Assembly (NCBI GenBank): GCA_964535545.1 | Contig: CAZHUT010000027.1 | Location: 1 to 11,704 of the forward strand | Direction of reading: 5' to 3' | DNA from: DALYCO01 sp964535545 | Lineage (GTDB): Bacteria > Patescibacteriota > Minisyncoccia > Phycocordibacterales > UBA9973 | Length of the DNA stretch: 11,704 bases | Part shown: positions 1 through 5,080 of the stretch, piece by piece | Layout of the letters: each line of letters begins with the position of its first letter | Numbering within the stretch: position 1 is the stretch's first letter | Notes under the pieces: model-generated | The model's input: only the letters and a program-made list of their open reading frames with translations | Database searches by the model: none | Told to the model about the DNA's origin: nothing | Program-made: the position numbers and the translations under genes

Positions 1-287
1 AAGGAACATTGAATTACTTTAAAGTCGATGCCAGTCAGCCGCTATGGGTTTGGCAAAAGAATGACTGGATTTATAAGGACGATCCCCGCGGCTTGTTTCA
101 GTGGTACTGCCGCTATTACATGGGTCGCAGAATTCCGAAGGAAGATGCACGACAAATCAAACGCTGGAAAATGATGGTTCGTCATATTGCGCAGATCCGG
201 AACAAATGCCGAGTGGGGGATTTTACCTGTAACACCAGACAGCGACAGGCTCTTTTGCATTGGGCCTATGACAGCAGAAAATTTTAG
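1..287 (+). CDS. 3' end of a conserved Trp/Arg-rich protein of unknown function
   Basis: This reading frame is open from the window edge (codons in phase from base 3) to a TAG stop at 285-287, giving about 95 residues. A TTG at 9 could be read as a start, but there is no ribosome binding site and the frame is open on both sides of it, so I treat the gene as cut at its 5' end. The protein is rich in aromatic and basic residues, with segments such as VDASQPLWVWQKNDWI, QWYCRYYMGRR and ARQIKRWKMMVRH, and three cysteines. From memory, similar segments (a Trp/Tyr-rich patch followed by ARQIKRW) occur at the C-terminus of roughly 200-residue uncharacterised proteins in bacteria and plants. No function is known to me. 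The basic, aromatic character would suit nucleic-acid binding, but that is a guess. Confidence 0.7.
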   Translation, partial: GTLNYFKVDASQPLWVWQKNDWIYKDDPRGLFQWYCRYYMGRRIPKEDARQIKRWKMMVRHIAQIRNKCRVGDFTCNTRQRQALLHWAYDSRKF

Positions 288-295
288 TTTATTTT

Positions 296-339
296 AGAAA
301 GTGTTTACTTTCTCTTCAGTTCGGCAAGGTACACTTTCT
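296..339. repeat. Dyad AGAAAGT / ACTTTCT plus a third half-site
   Basis: AGAAAGT (296-302) and ACTTTCT (307-313) form a perfect 7-bp inverted repeat around GTTT, and a third copy of ACTTTCT lies at 333-339, 26 bp from the second. In addition AGAAAGTGT (296-304) and ACACTTTCT (331-339) pair over 9 bp. The element begins 9 bp after the stop codon at 287 and about 55 bp before the small ORF at 393. There is no U-run after it, so a terminator is unlikely; an operator is possible. Confidence 0.4.
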
Positions 340-392
340 CTGGATTTAATAAAGGTCGAAATCCGAAGTAGTTATAAGAGAGATATATACTC

Positions 393-500
393 ATGAAAAA
401 TCTCCTCAAAAAAGTTCTCACCGACAAAAACATTCGTAACGCTGCTTTGATGGCTGCGTTTGCGGTTACGGCAGCGAATGTGGGTCAGCCATGGAATTAA
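393..500 (+). CDS. Putative 35-residue microprotein
   Basis: An ATG at 393 opens a 35-codon frame ending in TAA at 498-500. A purine-rich stretch AAGAGAG (376-382) lies 10 nt upstream and could act as a weak ribosome binding site. The peptide begins MKNLLKKVLTDKNIRN, which is basic and amphipathic, continues with a small hydrophobic stretch (AALMAAFAVTAA, residues 17-28) and ends in NVGQPWN. This resembles either a short signal-like or membrane-associated peptide, or a small amphipathic peptide. It sits alone in a 303-bp gap, between two dyad elements, ahead of the sensor kinase. I do not recognise the family. It could be a chance ORF, but the basic-then-hydrophobic pattern and the upstream purine stretch favour a real gene. 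A TATAAG box (373-378) is a possible -10 element. Confidence 0.45.
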   Translation: MKNLLKKVLTDKNIRNAALMAAFAVTAANVGQPWN

Positions 501-537
501 ATAAATGAATAATCTTAATATATTGATGCGTTGGTGA

Positions 538-566
538 TTGTTAATACTAAAGTAAACCTATATATA
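538..566 (+). promoter_or_regulatory. Candidate promoter of the kinase/terpenoid operon
   Basis: TTGTTA (538-543) and TATATA (561-566) are separated by 17 bp, each matching the sigma-70 consensus at 4 of 6 positions. Transcription would begin near 573, about 17 nt before the kinase ATG. The -10 lies at the centre of the perfect palindrome 546-579, so a protein bound there would cover the promoter. Confidence 0.35.
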
Positions 567-579
567 GGTTTACTTTAGT
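546..579. repeat. Perfect 34-bp palindrome
   Basis: The left arm ACTAAAGTAAACC (546-558), the centre TATATATA (559-566) and the right arm GGTTTACTTTAGT (567-579) read identically on both strands, with no mismatch over all 34 positions. The flanking bases (T545, G580) do not pair. It ends 11 bp before the kinase start. There is no U-run after it, so it is not a typical intrinsic terminator. An operator for a dimeric or tetrameric regulator is the simplest reading; a recombinase site or a very AU-rich 5' UTR hairpin are alternatives. The arm sequence GTTTACTTT also occurs at 303-311. Confidence 0.85.
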
Positions 580-590
580 GATGAAAAAAT

Positions 591-2003
591 ATGATTGAGA
601 AAGTAAAAAATGTTTTTTGGAAATTGGTTGCGCCATTCTCAAAAAATGAAGACAGGGCGCGCAGTGAATTAATATTGAATATCCTGTTACTAGGAATAAG
701 TGGGCTAACTTTTGCAGCTTTTGTAATTAATCTAGTTGATTCATTAAGGGGAGAACCCTTATCAATGCCCGCAAGCATAATTTTTGGGATTTTGTTATTT
801 TTTGTGGGTTTATATTGGATGTCAAAAAAAGGATATTCGGTAATTTCCACAATTATTTTTTGTTTATTATTCTTTACACTTAATTCCTTCACGGCTTTTC
901 GATATGGCGTAGATATTCCTTCAAGTCTACTTACTTATGCATTAATAATTATAATGGCAGGAATTTTATTAGGGACTAAGGCTGCTTTTGTAACTACGCT
1001 GCTAACAGTAATTCTCATATCAATTGCAGGAGGATGGCAAATCAAACATTTTGGCAATATTGCAAATTACTGGCGAACTGACTCGTTACGCCTTGAAGAT
1101 CTAATTTTGTTTAGCGTCATCTTCCTCATCATCGCCACCGTCTCCTGGCTCTCCAACAGGGAAATTGAAAAGTCGCTAATCCGCGCTCGGAGATCTGAGC
1201 AGGAATTGAAAGAGGAACGCGATTCACTTGAGATCAAAGTTGAAGAACGAACTCGGGAAATCAAAGAGATGCAGATGGAGAAAATGGGCCAGCTATATCG
1301 GTTTGCAGAATTTGGCAAGCTATCTTCAGGATTATTTCATGATCTCTCGAATCCTCTGACAGCTGCATCGCTCAATATGGAGATTGTGAAGAATAATGGC
1401 TCAACAAGGGAAAGTGAAGAGGTGCGAGCGTATGTGGACCGAGCACTGTCAGCAACCAGGAAAATGGAAGATTTTGTGACGGCTGTTCGGAAGCAGATCT
1501 CAAAACAGGAAGCAAAGATCGAATTCTCGTTAAATGAGGAAGTTAAACAAGTCTTGGATATATTGTTATACAAGGCAAAACAGACAGATGTAACTTTTGA
1601 TTTTAATGCTATTAAGGAAATCAAAACATATGGTGACAACACAAAATGGAGTCAGATCGTACTTAACCTTGTAGCAAACGCCATTGATTCGTATGCGAAT
1701 TTTGTAACTACACATCGAGTTGTAAAAATTGATTTGCGCGCTATCGATGGCAACATTCAGTTTAAGGTTTCGGATCACGGCTCAGGAATTGCGAAAGAGA
1801 ATATTGAGAAGATTTTTGAGCCTTTCTTTAGTACGAAAAATGGACAAGGAATGGGCATCGGTCTATCACTGGTTAAAAGAATTATCGAAAAAGATTTTGG
1901 AGGAACCATAACAGTCACAAGCGCATCTGGTGAGGGTACTACTTTTATTATCAGTTTTCCAGAAAACCATGATGGCAAAAATCAGCTTAGAACAGGCAAT
2001 TGA
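591..2003 (+). CDS. Membrane sensor histidine kinase, six TM segments
   Basis: The 470-residue protein is a two-component sensor kinase. Hydrophobic segments at about 26-50, 60-76, 82-101, 111-127, 131-147 and 168-188 form a membrane sensor region without a large extracytoplasmic domain. A charged coiled-coil linker (about 190-232) leads to a dimerisation/phosphoacceptor helix with FHDLSNPL, giving His250 as the likely phosphorylation site. The ATPase domain has an N box (N359, N363), a G1 box DHGSG (395-399), an F box FEPFF (409-413) and a G2 box GQGMGIGL (418-425). ATG 591 is the first start in frame after stop codons and has no Shine-Dalgarno. The last 32 bases overlap the next gene. No response regulator is present in the window. 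The ligand is unknown; a lipid or membrane-state signal is only a guess. Hand-counted GC varies inside the gene: about 34% (601-1080), 45% (1081-1560), 36% (1561-1920). Confidence 0.93.
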   Translation: MIEKVKNVFWKLVAPFSKNEDRARSELILNILLLGISGLTFAAFVINLVDSLRGEPLSMPASIIFGILLFFVGLYWMSKKGYSVISTIIFCLLFFTLNSFTAFRYGVDIPSSLLTYALIIIMAGILLGTKAAFVTTLLTVILISIAGGWQIKHFGNIANYWRTDSLRLEDLILFSVIFLIIATVSWLSNREIEKSLIRARRSEQELKEERDSLEIKVEERTREIKEMQMEKMGQLYRFAEFGKLSSGLFHDLSNPLTAASLNMEIVKNNGSTRESEEVRAYVDRALSATRKMEDFVTAVRKQISKQEAKIEFSLNEEVKQVLDILLYKAKQTDVTFDFNAIKEIKTYGDNTKWSQIVLNLVANAIDSYANFVTTHRVVKIDLRAIDGNIQFKVSDHGSGIAKENIEKIFEPFFSTKNGQGMGIGLSLVKRIIEKDFGGTITVTSASGEGTTFIISFPENHDGKNQLRTGN

Positions 2004-3879
2004 ACATGGGGTACAATTTTTAGCAAATCTACAAGAAAAGAATGGAAGTTACTTTTGTCTGGTAACGGGAAAGCAGGACGATTACACTAAAAGAGTAACT
2101 TGTCCTGCAATTGTACCTACAAATATTGTTCTTTCATCACTGATACACATACAAACAAAATCTTCAGAACGCATCAAACGCAAGGCGGCCAATTTTTTGT
2201 TGTCAGAGCGAGGTGAATATTGGTCGTTCAATTATTGGTTCAGGAAGAGTCCTGAATATATATCTTTGCCGTATCCCGATGATCTTGATGATACGTTCTG
2301 CGCTCTGGCAGCGCTCTATGAATATAAACCAGATATTTTTGACGGAGAAGTACTGGCTCGTATAGCAACAATGCTCACTTCTGCTGAGGAAAAAGAGGGC
2401 GGACCGTATGACATGTGGCTCGTTCCTCCTGAAGGCAGGACAACATGGAAGGATACAGACTTGGTGGTTAATAGCAACATTGCGTATTTTTTGTCACTGC
2501 AGGATATTTCATTGCCTGGACTGGATGAATTCATTGATCAATCAATTGCAAAAAAGAAGTATTCCTTTCCGTACTGTTCAGATTATCCCGGGATATATTT
2601 TGTTTCCCGGTTTTATAAAGGGGCGAGAACGGAAGAAATAGTCCAGGATATTCTCAAGGGGAGAAAGAAAGACGGTTCGTGGGGGAATGCACTCTATACC
2701 GCGCTGGCGATTTCGTCTTTGCTGAAACTTTCAAGTGTGGCGCATCTAAATGAAATAGAAAAGGGGATTAGGTATTTATTGAAAGAGCAGGAAAATGGTG
2801 GATGGAAGGCATATTCATTTTTCTTTCAGATGAAGAATGAAGAGAACACCGTGTATGCAGGATCTGAAACAATTACCACAGCGTTATGTTTGGAGGCTAT
2901 CAATACATATCGAATGGCAAGGGAAAAGCCAGAGAGCAAAACAGAAGATGTCAGGGAAAATAATATATATGATGCGGTATTAGCGCGAGCCGCGAAGCGG
3001 CTCGCGCAAGCTGGCCCCGAAATTGCATCAACTGCCGACCAGGCAATTGCTTCAATATTCGCCAAAGACACCAGCAAACAAATAGTTTTACTGCCATATT
3101 ACTTTGCCCGTTTTCTAAAGGCCGACACAAAAGTAATTACAGAAGAATTGCTTGTTTCTCTTGGAACAGCAAATCTCCTTGGCTGGCTTGCCTATACAAT
3201 CTATGACGACTTCCTAGACGGTGCAGGGCAACCTCAATTATTGCCGCTTGCAAATATCGCTCTACGAGAGGTTTCGCGAATATTCGGAGCCATACTTCCA
3301 GAAACCAATTTTGCCGAGTATTCCAGGAAAGTTCTTGATGAAATTGAGGCTGCGAATCATTGGGAAGTTACTCATTATAGAATTGAAAAAAATTCTCAAT
3401 CAAAACACCCTCCAGATTTCAATGATCTGTCTGTCTTGGCTAAGAAATCATTTGGTCATGCTTTGGGGCCGATTGCAGTTATGTATGCACTTGGACGTAA
3501 AAAGAAAGAGATTGAATACTTGGAAGATTTTTTCCGGCACTATCTCATTGCCCGTCAGTTGAATGATGATACCCATGATTGGGAAGAGGATTACAATCGA
3601 GGGCATGTGACAATGGTAACGGCAGATCTTATGAAACGGTCGCAGAATGCTTCAACGGAAAAATTACAGGAAGTATTTTGGCACGATGTAATTCATACTG
3701 TCTGCACCCGTATTCTCGAGGAATGCAACAATGCGCGTAAGGCACATGCCAAGATTGACCTTAAAAATACAGAATTCACCGAAGCGCTGCTTGGGCCGAT
3801 TGAGCGGTCTACCCACAAGGCACTCAAGGAACATCAAGAAACAATTCAGTTCCTGGCCTTGTATCAACAAAAAGACTAG
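1972..3879 (+). CDS. Two-domain terpenoid cyclase/synthase with class II and class I motifs
   Basis: The 635-residue protein joins two isoprenoid enzyme folds. Residues about 1-320 resemble the alpha-barrel of squalene/oxidosqualene cyclases and prenyltransferases. They have QW-like repeats (11-27, 230-238 with KKDGSW, 264-278 with KEQENGGW) and PDDLDDT at 102-108, containing the class II cyclase DxDD acid motif (D104, D106, D107). Residues about 331-635 look like an all-helical class I isoprenoid synthase: DDFLD at 412-416 matches DDxxD, and QLNDDTHDWEED at 529-540 is the second metal-binding motif. Known relatives use these motifs for protonation-driven and ionisation-driven cyclisation of prenyl diphosphates. 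Substrate and product cannot be told from sequence. At 635 residues it is shorter than plant or fungal three-domain bifunctional cyclases (about 800 or more), and I see no separate gamma domain. Start: ATG 1972 or the adjacent ATG 1969; a GTG at 1930 only adds sequence that overlaps the kinase gene. It overlaps the kinase gene by 32 bp. No signal peptide or TM segment, so cytosolic or peripheral. Confidence 0.85.
   Translation: MAKISLEQAIEHGVQFLANLQEKNGSYFCLVTGKQDDYTKRVTCPAIVPTNIVLSSLIHIQTKSSERIKRKAANFLLSERGEYWSFNYWFRKSPEYISLPYPDDLDDTFCALAALYEYKPDIFDGEVLARIATMLTSAEEKEGGPYDMWLVPPEGRTTWKDTDLVVNSNIAYFLSLQDISLPGLDEFIDQSIAKKKYSFPYCSDYPGIYFVSRFYKGARTEEIVQDILKGRKKDGSWGNALYTALAISSLLKLSSVAHLNEIEKGIRYLLKEQENGGWKAYSFFFQMKNEENTVYAGSETITTALCLEAINTYRMAREKPESKTEDVRENNIYDAVLARAAKRLAQAGPEIASTADQAIASIFAKDTSKQIVLLPYYFARFLKADTKVITEELLVSLGTANLLGWLAYTIYDDFLDGAGQPQLLPLANIALREVSRIFGAILPETNFAEYSRKVLDEIEAANHWEVTHYRIEKNSQSKHPPDFNDLSVLAKKSFGHALGPIAVMYALGRKKKEIEYLEDFFRHYLIARQLNDDTHDWEEDYNRGHVTMVTADLMKRSQNASTEKLQEVFWHDVIHTVCTRILEECNNARKAHAKIDLKNTEFTEALLGPIERSTHKALKEHQETIQFLALYQQKD
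2983..3007. repeat. GC-rich perfect hairpin inside the terpenoid gene
   Basis: GCGCGAGCCGC (2983-2993) and GCGGCTCGCGC (2997-3007) are exact reverse complements around GAA, so 21 of 25 bases are G or C in a gene that is otherwise AT-leaning. It encodes residues 338-346 (LARAAKRLA), at the junction of the two enzyme domains. No U-run follows. Confidence 0.85.
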
Positions 3880-3899
3880 AGGTAACCCAGATCTTTTTG

Positions 3900-3905
3900 T
3901 ATACT
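3900..3905 (+). promoter_or_regulatory. -10 box TATACT close to the DUF2914 gene start
   Basis: TATACT matches the -10 consensus at 5 of 6 positions, is preceded by TG, and ends 10 nt before ATG 3916. Transcription would start near 3912, giving a leader of about 4 nt. I see no -35 box at normal spacing. Confidence 0.45.
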
Positions 3906-3915
3906 TATCACTAGT

Positions 3916-5046
3916 ATGGTCTCACGATTCAAGGCGCTTATACATGCACGGAATTGGTACGCTCGTTACGAGCGGCCGATTTCGTCGCTCTCGCTGGTAG
4001 GAGGCTTCGTGTTCAATGCGATTGCGCTGACGCGAGTGGATGAATTCAAAGAAAACTTTTGGATTGCGATTCATTTGCTCGTAGCTGCCGGCTGTATTTT
4101 GCTTTTGAATCGCCAGGAAAATGATGAGGGCGATGATCCAATGACAATGGGATCTAACCCTGCCCGGCTGCACTTTTGGCTCATTAACATTCTTCAGTTT
4201 ATGTTTGGAGGATTGCTTTCAACATTCCTGGTGTTTTATTTCCGTAGCGCTGCGCTCTCGATTTCTTGGCCATTTATGTTGCTCCTTCTGATTGCATTTA
4301 TCGCCAACGAGTCATTCAAGCGGCATTATGCCCGATTATACTTCCAGGTCAGTTTTCTTTTCTTCTCGATTTTTCTTTTTGCGATATTCTTTATTCCGGT
4401 ACTTGTGCACGATATCAGTCCGGCAACATTTGTTGGTAGCGGTATTGCAAGTCTCCTGATCATTTGGCTGTTTCTTAAGTTGTTGAAATTTACCGGCCAT
4501 GAGTCGCTGGGACAAAAGAAGTTTCTTCTCTTTGGTGCCATTATGTTTATCTTTGGGTCAGTCAATGTGCTGTATTTCTTCAATTTCATCCCGCCACTGC
4601 CATTAGCACTTCATGATGCCGGTGTATATCATTCCATTACACGTACTGCTGATGGCAACTATAGTGTGGTAAAAGAAACAGAGACATGGACAGACAAAGT
4701 AGGGCAGTATTTTGGAAATTTTCAGGCATACCATAATGAAAGCGGCAAACCTGTGTATGTGTACAGTTCAGTGTTTTCTCCAACTGATTTTGCCATTACG
4801 GTCATTCATGAATGGCAGAAGTATGACGAAGCAGAAAAAAAATGGAACAGTGTCAGTCTTGTGACGTTGCCAACGAAAGGTGGCAGAGTAGGAGGCTACC
4901 GTACATATTCTGCGCGAACCAATGTTTCTCCAGGCAAATGGAGAGTGACAATCAAAATTCCTTCAGGCCAGGTACTTGGACAACTTACGTTTAGCGTAAT
5001 TGCGACTGACACTCCACCACCAGTGGAAACAGAAATCAAGAAGTAA
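3916..5046 (+). CDS. Seven-TM membrane protein with C-terminal DUF2914 domain
   Basis: The 376-residue protein has about seven hydrophobic segments (near 24-40, 47-64, 87-108, 115-131, 143-163, 170-190, 202-225) followed by a soluble domain of about 140 residues. The last part (about 297-362) has the pattern of DUF2914: HEWQKYD at 298-304, a KGGRVGGYRTYS stretch at 321-332, and GKWRV at 340-344 followed by a G-x-V-L-G strand. In other bacteria this domain is found at the end of membrane or periplasmic proteins; its function is unknown to me, and the beta-rich pattern suggests ligand or protein binding. With seven TM segments and a basic N-terminus, positive-inside reasoning puts the N-terminus in the cytoplasm and the domain outside. 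It has no Shine-Dalgarno and is set off by 36 bp from the terpenoid gene. It ends 34 bp before the ABC pair, with no terminator between. Confidence 0.85.
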   Translation: MVSRFKALIHARNWYARYERPISSLSLVGGFVFNAIALTRVDEFKENFWIAIHLLVAAGCILLLNRQENDEGDDPMTMGSNPARLHFWLINILQFMFGGLLSTFLVFYFRSAALSISWPFMLLLLIAFIANESFKRHYARLYFQVSFLFFSIFLFAIFFIPVLVHDISPATFVGSGIASLLIIWLFLKLLKFTGHESLGQKKFLLFGAIMFIFGSVNVLYFFNFIPPLPLALHDAGVYHSITRTADGNYSVVKETETWTDKVGQYFGNFQAYHNESGKPVYVYSSVFSPTDFAITVIHEWQKYDEAEKKWNSVSLVTLPTKGGRVGGYRTYSARTNVSPGKWRVTIKIPSGQVLGQLTFSVIATDTPPPVETEIKK

Positions 5047-5061
5047 ACGTCTATATACATG

Positions 5062-5070
5062 TGGTATCAT
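5062..5070 (+). promoter_or_regulatory. Extended -10 promoter of the ABC exporter pair
   Basis: TGG at 5062-5064 followed by TATCAT at 5065-5070 forms an extended -10 element (5 of 6 matches). It ends 10 nt before ATG 5081, which places the transcript start about 4 nt upstream of the codon. No convincing -35 box is present. Confidence 0.5.
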
Positions 5071-5080
5071 AAGACAACTA

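Noticed and set aside
546..590. The 34-bp palindrome as an intrinsic terminator for the microprotein gene
   Set aside because: The stem is very AU-rich and what follows is A-rich rather than T-rich on the + strand; an operator fits better.
1930..1971. GTG start that would lengthen the terpenoid enzyme by 14 residues with a hydrophobic N-terminus
   Set aside because: The extra bases lie within the conserved end of the kinase ATPase domain, there is no ribosome binding site, and the homology-like part begins at MAKISLEQ. The hydrophobic run is a frame shadow.
591..2003. Alternative genetic code (UGA as glycine) as in some CPR lineages
   Set aside because: TGA ends the kinase after a complete domain and the downstream gene starts just before it; no gene here contains in-frame TGA within a conserved region.
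5000..5080. TTG start giving the first ABC subunit 27 more residues
   Set aside because: It would overlap the DUF2914 gene by 47 bp and add an unstructured, ABC-atypical segment; ATG 5081 follows an extended -10 box.
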